Shown here one piece after another: positions 37,539 through 46,200 of a stretch of DNA of 64,000 bases. Every line of letters begins with the position of its first letter. Position 1 is the stretch's first letter. Position numbers and translations under genes: made by a program. Below the pieces are notes generated by a model. It worked only from the letters and a program-made list of their open reading frames with translations, was not told the origin of the DNA and made no database searches. This stretch comes from Tetracentron sinense (taxonomy: Eukaryota > Streptophyta > Magnoliopsida > Trochodendrales > Trochodendraceae), in the NCBI GenBank assembly GCA_015143295.1, contig JABCRI010001343.1:1302001-1366000 (forward strand). Direction: 5' to 3'.

Positions 37539-40500
37539 ATGTATCTTCTCCACCAACCAAATTTCTACAGCAAAACCCCTACCCATTTAATGATTTCAGA
37601 GCAACTCTTGCATCACCATCTACCTCAATAAAAAAGAGATTTCAGCTCCACCACAACATATTTTCACGATGATTAGAGGCCCACATTTTGAAATAATTGA
37701 TTAAACAATCGATATTAGCAACAACTTGCACCAGAAATAAAATCCTAGGAACCACCAAAAGCCCCTAGCGAAGACAACGATCCAACAACCCGTTTTAGAC
37801 TTGTGTTTTAGTCTGTGTTTTTTGACGCCTCCATTTTAGACCTGTTATCTTTGATGTGTGCCTAAACACTAATTATTCCTGATTGACTAAACCCGCTATC
37901 TGATTGACTAAACCTGCTATATATGAGCACGATTTGTTTCTGGTTCTCAACTTTATGCTTGCTACTACCCTGTATGAGCAGTTTAAACTTTAAACTGGTT
38001 GCATGTTATGGTTCTGCGATGTTTATGGTTGAGGACTTATGTTAGGTTTACTATATGTTAGTAAATCCATCGAACAGGATGTGATTTGCATGTTGTTGAG
38101 CTTGTAATGGCTCGATACTATGTTGTATTTGTTGGACGTGAACCAAGCATGTACCAAAGTTGGGGTAACATGCAATCAACAGGTACATCGATACAAGAGA
38201 GCAGTATCCTGTTCTTACAACAATATAAATGAATCAAAGGAACAATTTAGTCCATACAGTTATGCGGGGGTATAGTGCATTATGATCCCTTCTTCAATTT
38301 CATTCCAGAACTAATGTAATAACAATAAAAGTCAAGGGGATTGAGACAATGGGACCCGCTATCCCCTTTTCTCTTTGTGATTGTTTCGGAGGCATTAAGT
38401 CGGATGTTGTCTAGAACTGAGGGGTTGTTCTTTGAAGGCTTTCAGATTGGTGCTAGTGGGTTAAGAATTTCTCATCTCCAATTCGCGGATGACACTCTTA
38501 TCTTTGGAAGAGCATCACGAAGGGATCTTCTATATCTCCGTTGCATCCTTAGATGCTTTGAAGCGGTGTCGAGACTGAGCATCAATTTAACTAAATCTGA
38601 AATCTTACTAGTAGGGGAGGTGCCTATCATGAATCACCTAGCCATGTGCCTAGGTTGCAAGGTAGGGTCGCTTCCCTCGGTGTATCTTGGCATGCCTTTG
38701 GGAGACAAGTTATAAAGAAAGATCAGTGTGGAATCCGATGCTAGACCGAATAGCCAAAAGACTATCAAGGTGGAAATCGTCATTCTTATCAAAATGAGGG
38801 AAGTTAACTCTCATGAGGAGCACACTTCGAAGCCTTCCCACTTTCTTCATGTCCACCCTCGCCATTCCTCGAAATGTGGCCACTACTATAGAAAAGTTAC
38901 AGAGGTCTTTTTTATGGAACGAGAAAGGGGATAAAGTCAAATATCACTTAGTTGCTTGGCCTCAATTGTGTAAACTGTTGGAAGAATGAGGTTTGAATCT
39001 AATGTTGCTCTCCCAAGTAAATAAAGCTCTGTTAGGCAAGTGGGTATGGAGATTTGGAGAAGAAAGGGACAGTTTGTGGCGAGCTTTGATAGTAGCCAAG
39101 TACAGGGAAGCGTCGTGTTGGATTCCTAAGGAAGTAAAAGCACGCACGGCCTAGGGTTTTGGAAGGGGATTATGGTCACGGCCAACTTGGAGATGCCTCA
39201 CTTTAGCTTCCAAGTATGGAGAGGATCGGAGGTACGGTTTTGGAAGGACGTTTGGTCTGAAACATCTCGGCTTATGGATGATTTTGGAAATCTCTTTGTC
39301 CTAGCTCTCAATAAGGATGTTTTGGTGGAAGATTCGTATGAGAGGAGCACAGGGGGGTAGTGTGGTGTCCAAGGATGCGGAGGGACCTAAATGATTGAGA
39401 GATAGGAGATATGGCTCGGTTATTGGAGAGCAGTACCTCATTTGACCTTTGCCCTGAGGATAAGGAGTACAAGAAGTGGGCTAGAAGTGATAATGGGCGG
39501 TTCTCAGTACGACTTTTGCTACAATCTCTGTTTCCTATCCCGGGTGAAACTTTCCCCCATAAGGCGGTGTGGAAGTCTGGACTTCCCTCAAAGGTTTGCT
39601 TTTTCTTATGGTCTGCAACTTTGGACAAAATCTTAACAAGTGACCATCTGCAACATAGAGGATGGAGTTTGGCTAACCGATGTTACATGTGTCTACAAAA
39701 GGAAGAGAAGGTGGCTCATATTTTTGTACAGGGCCCTGTAGTTCAAGAGGTGTGAGGTTTTTTCCTCTCCATAATGGGGGTGGCATGGGTCTTCCCCTAT
39801 TCCCTCCAAGATTTTTTATCTTGTTGGATTTGGTTTAAGGGAGTGGGCGTATGGGAGTGGATTTGGCATATGCTTCCCGGGGCTATTTCTTGGTGGGTTT
39901 GGAAAGAAAAGAATCGCAAAGTATTTGAGAATGTTTCTTCCGCCGTTCCCCGGCTTTGTGAGCGCATCTGAGTGGTTATTTTGGAGTGGGCAGGGAATCA
40001 TTATATGGGGGAGGAAATTCAGGGTATTTTAGAAAGTTAGGATCTTGGTTGTGTCTTTTTGGTGTTGAGTTTATGAGCTTGTAAACTCTCGCCGTGTTAT
40101 GTTCTTGTTTTTGTAGCTTTGTTTTCTTTTTTAATAATAAAATGTTTACCGATCAAAAAAAAAAGTCATAAAACCTCATTCTGGAATTTCCAGTATTTGG
40201 GAGAATAGATTGCAGTACCAATATTGAGGAGTGAATCATAAGCAAAACACGTGATTGCGTTAAGCAAAACCTATTTGGGATTTTAGCCCAGCCATCCAGG
40301 TGCTGGATTTAGCCTATTTTGCAAATAAACAGCTTTAGAAAACCCATTTACAAAATAAATAAATAAACTCATGGTTCATGCACAGTTAACCATACCCCTA
40401 AACCCTTAACCTTAAACGGGCGAGACTGAGACGCCACTCCATGATTTTATTCTATTATATATATATATATAAACTCCTCGTGTACATCCACACTATTGTG

Positions 40501-41882
40501 GTTTAGTACCTTCAAGATCTATGTTATATTTTTGTATGAGCTCTACTTCAAGTGCCTTGAGCGGAGCTCTCTTTTTTAATGCATAGATGGTGGCAATATT
40601 TAATTATGACGAGAGGTAGTGACAATTTTGTAAAGATATTTCTCTCCACAATTACAAGATTGCCACCACTCAGGGTTAATTTTCTTTTTTTAATTAAAGT
40701 TAGATTGTTGAATCCTAATGGTTTGTGAATTTTAACTACAGTTAATATGGATTAAAAGGAATACGTGTTAACCTATGGGGCGACGAGTTCTTTTGTGATT
40801 AAATATGATCCCAACTCAGTCGCTTTCTAATGTTACATAGTACTAATAAATCCGAAACTTGAGCGCATATTTGCACTCATCAGAAGCTAGGTTGCACATA
40901 ATAGGCTACTTCTTCTTCTTGTGGTTCAATTTTATTCTTCACTAGCCACAAGTTTTGGATTCGCGTGTCAAACCCACAGTTCAACACCCAGGGTGCATAC
41001 ACACACCAACAAAAAAAGGAAATGTTATTATTGCCACTTCAAGCAACTCCATTACTGGCATTCAAATACGATACAGCACAAAATCCAAAAAGAGAAAGAG
41101 AAACTAAAGAGTCCGTACTTTAAACTAATTTTCATCAGAAATGGAAGCACACAAAGTTCCCCTATCAAGTTTGGGAACTGGGGTTTGCTTTTATATTTGT
41201 GATATCTTCACATACTTACTGATTCAAAAAAAGAGTACATTAGTAGAGCCAAAGAGCCTTATAACGTCATTGCCATAATAAATTTAACTCAACAATGACC
41301 GACCTCATAATCAGTCACATCTATCCAGAAGCTAACAATATTAATTTACCAATACATAGGCTTACAGGGCTTATAGAGTTGGAAGAATTGCAGACTTCAT
41401 CCTTTTTTCTTACTCTATTCGGAAAGTTAGAGAGGACGTACAAGAAGACATATCCAATGACTAACCCTAAAAATAAGTTCTGTAAGCCAACAAAAGGTCT
41501 CAAGATGCAATAGAAACGAGAATCGGGCCAAGATCATAAACCAAATGAGCCATAAGTATGAATTCTAAAACATACACTCTCCAGATTCGTTAAATTCGGG
41601 AGTTCAAGCGAATCGGTATTGGATAAATCACATCTGAAATTCCGAAATGATTATCTACGCCGAAATCAAAAGCACAAAGACTGGAGAATTGAATCGAACT
41701 TACTGAGAGACTTCGGCGGAGGAGAGAACGTTGGCGGGGCGAAGGCTAGAGCAGATCCATTCGAGGAGAGGTCGAGATTCCTCGTACTGGAACGGCCATT
41801 CGAAGCTATCTGGGTCTAATGTCTCGTGCCCTTGGTAACCCAATTCGCCCAAAACGGTGCACAGTCTCGCACCACTCGTCAT
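19024..41882 (-). CDS. AUG3: AUGMIN subunit 3 (HAUS3-like), exons 1-3
   Basis: AUG3 is a subunit of the eight-protein augmin complex, which recruits gamma-tubulin complexes to existing microtubules in the spindle and phragmoplast. Exon 1 is 41882-41704, exon 2 is 19443-19407 and exon 3 is 19127-19024. Exon 1 ends in phase 2 (CA before GTAAGT), exon 2 starts with G after CCAG, exons 1+2 total exactly 72 codons, and exon 3 opens in phase 0 after ACAG. The encoded stretches [32 protein letters not shown] and [20 protein letters not shown] match, as I know the family, the N-terminus of plant AUG3 in order. Intron 1 is 22,260 bp, intron 2 is 279 bp. Exon 3 ends with CG before GTGATAA; the next exon (an RDAT-like start) was not found, so about 500 residues must lie left of the window or are lost. 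All three exons are open, so the gene is probably functional. Confidence 0.88.
19834..20325. mobile_element. hAT-type MITE (492 bp)
   Basis: The ends are TAGGGGGGAGTC and the complement of TAGAGCTGTCAT, flanked by GTGTCATG (19826-19833) and ATGTCATG (20326-20333), 7 of 8 bases equal. Internal sequence is rich in ATCCGAAT/ATTCGAAT. A truncated relative lies at 35555-35689. It sits in AUG3 intron 1, about 390 bp from exon 2. Confidence 0.75.
20334..21740. other. AT-rich intron 1 sequence, no gene seen
   Basis: No coding frame above background, no repeat border and no RNA gene recognised. It lies within AUG3 intron 1. Confidence 0.55.
22009..22242. repeat. 39-bp tandem repeat, 6 copies
   Basis: Units run TGATGATTGCCATTTGTCAA then GATCAAGTAAGGGTTAGGT with few changes. 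As 39 is a multiple of three, both strands show repetitive open frames (22005-22229 and 22047-22298) that are not genes. The copies abut, without CRISPR-like spacers. Confidence 0.9.
22470..23390. repeat. About 170-bp degenerate tandem repeat, 5 copies
   Basis: TATATTTTATGATAAAATTC with GTAGAAGAAAAAGG recurs at about 22591, 22760, 22934, 23101 and 23270, spacing 167-174 bp. TTTTGCTCTGAAATTTTTAC also recurs in each unit. Decay increases to the right. Confidence 0.8.
24549..25061. other. Intron 1 sequence, no gene seen
   Basis: It follows the solo LTR. A short stretch at 24972-25016 (GCCCGAATAAAGGAGGAAGG) resembles the RTE leader seen at 15938, so a second RTE scrap may be present. No coding region is supported. 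Confidence 0.4.
25062..25222. mobile_element. GC-rich hAT-type MITE fragment
   Basis: Rich in GGGCC/GGCCC in an AT-rich setting. Its right end, complement of TAGGACTGTCAAAGGGCC, has the TAG...TGTCAA form of many plant hAT MITEs. The left end and target duplication were not recognised. It lies at the 3' border of the minus-strand L1. Confidence 0.45.
25775..25977 (+). mobile_element. tRNA-derived SINE-like element
   Basis: TTGGCAAATAATGAG and GGTTCGGGTCTTGG are spaced like A and B boxes of a pol III promoter. The body has a CACCCGAAAGGGATTAGTCC stretch. The 3' part (CAAGGTTGGGACACCC...TTACC) runs into ten A residues at about 25962-25971. This is the usual plan of plant SINEs. No clear target duplication was found and the family was not identified. 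Confidence 0.55.
28209..28330. repeat. About 62-bp local tandem duplication in the L1 endonuclease
   Basis: CCTAATTTAGTTTC(C/T)(A/T)GCAAAC and GGATTGAAGGCCTTCTGCTT appear twice in a row. The duplicated segment encodes the LQETK-type endonuclease motif, so it is duplicated in the pseudogene. Confidence 0.75.
28701..29162. other. CCA-rich low-complexity flank of the Copia element
   Basis: CCACCACCACTATC-type runs lie at about 28935-29055. The open frame at 28717-29097 is driven by this composition and has no recognisable domain. Probably decayed L1 ORF1/ORF2 spacer. Confidence 0.4.
29168..29351 (-). repeat. Copia 3' LTR
   Basis: On the minus strand it starts TGTAGAATAATAAGC and ends GAAATCCACT. 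It differs from the other LTR by a few substitutions, a longer A-run and an extra AATTAAAAG stretch. Confidence 0.88.
29347..33620 (-). pseudogene. Copia Gag-Pol polyprotein (broken)
   Basis: Encodes the proteins for copying and inserting the element. Right to left: Gag (33620-33197, [11 protein letters not shown]), a CCHC knuckle near 32850 ([14 protein letters not shown]), protease near 32550 (SWIIDSG), GAG-pre-integrase and integrase (32273-31128, [20 protein letters not shown]), reverse transcriptase (30615-29941, [20 protein letters not shown] and catalytic [11 protein letters not shown]) and RNase H (29937-29347, [17 protein letters not shown]). The parts occupy different frames with several stops, for example at the RT/RNase H join near 29940, so no single polyprotein can be made. 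RT and RNase H motifs look intact. The lineage within Copia was not determined. Confidence 0.88.
34317..34328 (-). other. Copia primer-binding site
   Basis: The plus-strand sequence GCTCTGATACCA is TGGTATCAGAGC on the minus strand, matching initiator-Met tRNA. It abuts the LTR end ...CCACT with no or almost no spacer. Confidence 0.85.
34329..34503 (-). repeat. Copia 5' LTR
   Basis: Near-identical to 29168-29351. On the minus strand its first bases are TATAGAAT where the partner has TGTAGAAT. Confidence 0.85.
34640..35127. repeat. About 200-bp duplication with TA microsatellites; MITE end
   Basis: AAGCATGCCCGAGTTTTTGTT and TACTT(C/T)GGGCCTACATTC occur twice, with TA runs at 34731-34760 and 34918-34942. 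The right end AATTGCCACCCCTAC is the complement of GTAGGGGTGGCAATT, a common plant hAT-MITE terminus. The left end was not defined. Confidence 0.55.
35128..35554 (+). pseudogene. L1 LINE 3' end fragment
   Basis: The frame at 35234-35590 includes [18 protein letters not shown], the zinc-finger-like C-terminal end typical of plant L1 ORF2. It is followed by the 3' UTR and TTTACCGATCAAAAAA. The last stretch matches the 3' end of the L1 at 38335-40160, so both are of one subfamily. A MITE fragment follows immediately. Confidence 0.7.
35555..35689. mobile_element. Truncated hAT MITE, relative of 19834-20325
   Basis: In reverse it reads TAGGGGTGCCAACGAATAC, then CGAATAGGTATCTGGTGGAG, close to the MITE at 19834-20325. 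About 135 bp of the 492 remain; the other end is lost at the L1 A-tail. Confidence 0.65.
35886..36190. mobile_element. MITE-like AT-rich insertion
   Basis: It interrupts the L1 ORF1 remnant. GTATAATAC/GTATTATAC motifs are spread through it; the ends are GTTGTTTAAAACAGCGTA and the complement of TAGTTACCAAGTATGAG. No clear target duplication, so the borders are approximate. Confidence 0.4.
37504..37528. repeat. 25-bp C homopolymer followed by an A-run
   Basis: About 25 consecutive C residues followed by about 11 A. Exact length is uncertain because such runs are error-prone in sequencing. The G-rich complement could form quadruplex DNA. Confidence 0.8.
37601..38326. other. Intron 1 sequence, no gene seen
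   Basis: No coding region or repeat border recognised. It ends at the L1 insertion. Confidence 0.5.
38335..40160 (+). mobile_element. 5'-truncated L1 LINE with A-tail
   Basis: It begins inside reverse transcriptase ([15 protein letters not shown], then [13 protein letters not shown], retaining FADD), continues through the thumb to [11 protein letters not shown] and ends with a zinc-finger-like C-terminus ([17 protein letters not shown] at about 39570-39620; [14 protein letters not shown] at 39870). Frames break after 38715 and several times later. The 3' UTR ends GTTTACCGATCAAAAAAAAAA. A short duplication AAAAGTCA (38327-38334 and 40161-40168) flanks it. 5' truncation with A-tail is standard for LINE target-primed insertion. 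Confidence 0.85.
40169..41703. other. 5' part of AUG3 intron 1, no other gene seen
   Basis: Runs from the intron donor (41703, GTAAGT on the minus strand) to the L1 duplication. Small frames at 40921-41202 and 41295-41513 have no recognisable domain. Confidence 0.55.
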
Positions 41883-41989
41883 GTTTATGTTGCTTTCAAG
41901 AGAATGAAAGGGGGAAGAAGCGCTCTTAAACGTATTCGTCCTCGCTAAAGAGAGAGTGATAAATTTAAAAAAAGCAGTGATCAGCAGAA
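41883..41989 (-). promoter_or_regulatory. AUG3 5' leader remaining between ATG and MULE
   Basis: Only 107 bp separate the AUG3 start codon from the MULE target duplication. On the minus strand it has a CTCTCTCTT pyrimidine stretch but no clear TATA. It is probably 5' UTR plus at most a small piece of core promoter; the original upstream sequence now lies beyond 51633. Confidence 0.5.
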
Positions 41990-41998
41990 TTTTTACCC

Positions 41999-42106
41999 GA
42001 GAAAAATACGGATATAAGCTCCTTATTTGGAAAAAACCCGAATATGGGCTCCAGGTTTGAAAACATATTTTTGTAGGCTCCCACGCGTGGGAGCCAAGTG
42101 CACGTG
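41999..42106 (+). repeat. MULE left terminal inverted repeat
   Basis: Starts GAGAAAAATACGGATATAAG and ends at a CACGTG box. It matches the complement of 51516-51623 with moderate divergence; AAAAAACCCGAATATGGG is almost unchanged. Confidence 0.9.
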
Positions 42107-42299
42107 TTGCCCCTTCTCATTTTCTCCCCAAAATACCACTGGCTTGCTTACCTTCTTCTCAAGCTGAAGCTCGGTTACGAACCCTTGCCCTTGCTGTCTT
42201 CCCCAACTGAAGCCCTCGGTTACCCTCAGTTCTCGAAATCCTTGAAACCTGCAAATCATTCCCCAAAGTAAAACCCTTGGTTACCCTTGACATCCGGAA

Positions 42300-42404
42300 C
42301 TCTACGTGCTTCGTATTGAAGAAGAAGAAGAAGAAGTCAAAGAAGAAGAAGAAGAAGAACTCTGAAGAAGAAGAACAACCCTGAAGAAGAAGAAGAAGAA
42401 CCCT
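42300..42404 (+). repeat. GAA-rich 5' UTR exon of the ULP1-like gene
   Basis: GAAGAAGAAG runs end at CCCT before a consensus donor GTAAGT (42405). The opposite leader (51241-51300) has the same GAA-rich composition on the minus strand, ending before GTAAGTG. Confidence 0.6.
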
Positions 42405-43233
42405 GTAAGTTTTTGCGGTTTTAAAAAAAAAATTCAAACCTAAAAATGGGCCCCACAGTTAACGACTTGATTTTCGATGCTTTCAAGTAACCATTTTCGA
42501 TGGTTATGACAGTGGTTTTTCGGTATTATTGTTGATTTTTGCTTATTTTTCGTGATTTTCAATGGTAAACTAAAGTGCATTTTGGACCTTTTTGGGTATA
42601 TTTTCGGCAAAAATACATTGCAATTTCGATGGTTCTTACGACCATTTTTTGGTGTTTTTTACTCATTTTCGACCCTATTGGGTATATTTTCGGCAAAAAG
42701 ACAGTGCAATTTCAATGGTTCTTGCGACCATTTTCGCTGTATTTTTACTCATTTTCGGTATTTTCAGATATCAATGGTTATTTTCGGTATAGTTATGTTT
42801 TTGCTTATTTTCGGTATTATTCAATTATGACATTATTTTTTCGGTATTATTGTTGATTTTGAGCTCATTTTCGTGATTTTCAATGGTTATGTTATACTGC
42901 ATTTTTCGATGGATTTGTGCTTAATTTCGGGAAAAATACATTGCAATTTTGATATTTCGGTATTTTTCTGTCCTGACAGTAAATTTTCGGTATTTTTCTA
43001 TAATGATAGTGCCTATTTTCGGTGTTTTTCTGTCATGACAGTACCTATTTTCGGTATTTTTCTCTCATGATAGTGCCTATTTTCGGTATTAGTCTGTTAT
43101 CCTAGTGCCTATTTTCGGTATTATTCTGTTATCCCAGTGGGTATTTTTGGTATTTTTTTTCCTATGACTGGTTATTGTCAGTACTTTCGATGGTTATTGT
43201 TATGATAGTGCTTATTGTTTTACAATTTTGCAG
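42405..43233 (+). repeat. Leader intron with about 14 TTTTCGG motifs
   Basis: An 829-bp predicted 5' UTR intron (GTAAGT...TTTTGCAG). Motif form is mostly ATTTTCGGTATT, often followed by TTTCTGT(C/T)ATGACAGTG. Interspersed ATTTTCGATGG elements share the same core. All are on the plus strand, the sense strand of the ULP1-like gene. Confidence 0.85.
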
Positions 43234-43240
43234 CGACAAG

Positions 43241-46200
43241 ATGCCTCGTATAAAGAGAAAAGCCAGTAGGGAAAAGAAAAAGAGAAAAGATAAAGAAGAA
43301 AAATATTTTCCTTCAATTAAATGCTTCCAAACAATATGGTTTGACGAGATAAAACCATTACTAGAGGCCAATCCAGAGAGAAAAAGAATTTGGATGGAGA
43401 GTTGCTTTGCCTACCTTTACAACATACCTAAAATACCACTGTGTGGCCAAGCAATCCACCATTTTCTACAGAGGCGTAAAGGAGGGTTACGCTTCGAAGT
43501 ATACGGGAAGAGTGTAGAGTTCACAGTGTTGGACTTTACACTGATCATGGGCCTTAATGCCCAAGTGTCTGAGGCTCCGGTTCTTAAACATGAAGCGCCA
43601 CCAACCTCTCTCAAGTATCGGAAGTTTCAAAAGTTGGCCGTGATTAAAAAGGCGAAGCTTCTTGAGGAGTTGAAGGGATGTGATGATCATATGGATGCGG
43701 TGAAGCTATCACTGGTCCTCTTTATTGAGTTGTTGCTCGTAGGCACCGGGACGCATGTGGGTGTTAACACAGGCCATTTGTGCCTAGTGGATGATTGGGA
43801 GGCCTTCAACAAATACCCATGGGGGACTTTGGGTTTTGAGTTGTGCAAGGTTGGCTTAGAAACTGCTCTTTATACAAAGAAGCAGTACAATATCAACGGA
43901 TGTGCTCTTGCCTTCCAGGTAAACATATGATTACCTAAATTTTGTAAATTTTCCGTGTTAGCTAATTTGTGTTTACTTCTACTTGAACTAATAGTAAAAT
44001 TTATGACTGATGTCAGATTTGGGCTTATGAGTGCATCCCAGCACTTGGGAGGCTGTGTTCTCGTAATGCACCCCTAGGTGTGATGACATTCCCACGCGTT
44101 CTGCGGTGGGCGAATGCATCCTATCTCAGCTACAAGTCACTCGCAAATGCCATATTCAATTTAAGTAAAGTATGTAATTGGACTTGCTGTTTTACAATAT
44201 TCAACTTGTAACTTTTCATTAACAATATCATTTGTTGTTTTACAGATCCTTTGTTGTTTTATAACATATCATTTGTTGTTTTACAGATCAAGCTAAGCAA
44301 TATAAAGCCTACTCCTGCAGAGAAGGAGCAGCAGGTTGTGAAAGATGTGTTCGCACGATTGAGTGCTGAGGGTGAGGGTGATGATGATGAGGAGGGGGAG
44401 GAGGATGATGATGAGGAGGAGGAGGAGGAGGATGATGATGATGGTGATGGTGATGGTGATGGTGATGGTGATGGTGATGGTGATAGTGATGGTAGTGATG
44501 GGGGTGATGGTGGTGATAGCGATGGGGGTAATGAGGGTGATGATGATGTCAGTCCAGCCCCATCTCCGGCGAAGAAGAGAAAGTTTGAGCAGAGGTCAAA
44601 AACGGTACGAATATTGATAGTGATTATTTTTATTTTTTTTTCAAGATTTTGACATATGAATTGAATTTTCTCATTTTCGGGATTTTTACTTACTAGTTGT
44701 TTGATGTTCAATATTTTCAGGCTCATGATATCAATTCCTCTGTTGAGCGAGCAATGGAGAGAGTTTTAGACCGTTTTTTTGACCAAGTTGTTGACCGAGT
44801 TGTCGACCAAGTTGTCGACCGAGTTGTTGAGCGAGTATCCCCGCAAATAAAAAGCTTGTTTGAGCAATGGGCAACGCAACAGAAAAAAGATGAAAAATTT
44901 TATGGTGATCAAAATTCTTTCAGTGATAATAAGATGGATCCCATATTGAGTCCCAAAGTAGCGCCGACACAGGGACATTCTTTTGTTGATGAGAAGATAG
45001 ATCTCATCTTCACTCCCGAAGCTGCGCCGACACAGGGACATTCTTTCATTGATGAGAAAATGGATCCCATCATTGAGTTGACTCCCGTAGACTCTAAGGG
45101 GGGTGCAGATTCGAAGGGGGTTGAAGACCCTCTAGAGGTGTGTGTTTACATTCCTAAGACGTGTAATGAGAGTCTGTGAAATGGGTTTTCATCAAGCCGA
45201 AACTTATATTTGGCAATATATGCAGGTGTCAAAGAGACCGGTAGTGAAGTCTCAATATCTGCGATCCCCTTTCATTCAAATGAAAAGAAGGAAAATGACA
45301 ATTGAAGCTGCTAACCCCAAAAATCCTTTATCAAAAGAGGAGTCGAAGCAACTGCGCGATTTCATAAAGTCGGGAGCAACTTCAATTTTTATTGAAAAGA
45401 TGATGGTCACAGGGGATATTGTGGGAGGGATTGCTTACTCAGCTAGGTGGATTGAGTCAATGGTAAACCCAGTACTTGTATTGATGAATCCAATAGCCAT
45501 TTTCGGTATTTCAGTTTCATTTTCGGTATTTCAGTATCATTTTCGGTATTTCAGAGCCCATTTTCGGTACTTCAGTGCTTTTACTCACGAATCCAGTAGC
45601 TATTTTTGGTATTTCAGTGTAATTTTCGGTAGTTGTGTGGTTTAATTGATGAATCCAGTAGCCATTTTCGGTATTTCAGAGCCATTTTCGGTATTTCAGT
45701 AGTTTTAATGATGAATCTAGTAGCCATTTTCGGTATTTCAGTGTAATTTTCGGTATTTTTGTGATTTAATTGATGAATCCAGTAGCCATTTTCGGTCTTT
45801 GTCTTTGCCATTTTCGGTACTTCAGTTTTATTGATGAATCCAGTAGCCATTTTCGGTATTTCAGTGCTTTTAATGATGAATGCAGTAGCCATTTTCGGTA
45901 TTTCAGAACCATTTTCGGTATTTGTCTGTGCCATTTTCGGTACTTCAGTTGTTTTAATGATGAATCCATTATCGTTATTTTCGTTATTCTTTTGTGAGAT
46001 TATCTAACATTTGATAAATATGACAGCAAATTGACATGTATACGGAGTTATTGGCTCGAAGACAGGAGCAATACTCCTCGAAATACAATCAAGTCTGCGC
46101 TTTTGGGAAAACTTGGTTTACGGTAACTCATAAGAATTTCGTTATGTTTTAGTTTATCCAATGTATATACGCAATTTCTATAATGTATTAATGTTCGTTA

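Larger units (their letters stand above)
35690..37600 (-). pseudogene. L1-type LINE ORF1 remnant (broken)
   Basis: Right to left, 36900-36700 translates in shifting frames to [16 protein letters not shown] sequence. This resembles the DUF4283 nucleic-acid-binding region of plant L1 ORF1, which has a conserved FWVRLHGLP-type stretch. The rest is serine/proline-rich linker with many stops. Orientation and place fit the ORF1 of the L1 whose ORF2 is at 25240-28700. A MITE-like insertion lies at about 35886-36190 and a C-run at 37504-37528. Confidence 0.5.

Noticed and set aside
42552..43070. Several overlapping phenylalanine-rich frames
   Set aside because: All fall in the predicted 5' UTR intron and arise from TTTTCGG/TTTTCGATGG repeats.
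44259..44726. Serine/proline-rich protein on the minus strand
   Set aside because: Antisense shadow of the Asp/Gly-rich exon of the ULP1-like gene.
45614..45997. Repetitive frames on both strands in ULP intron 5
   Set aside because: Produced by the TTTTCGGTATTTCAG repeats between two phase-matched exons.
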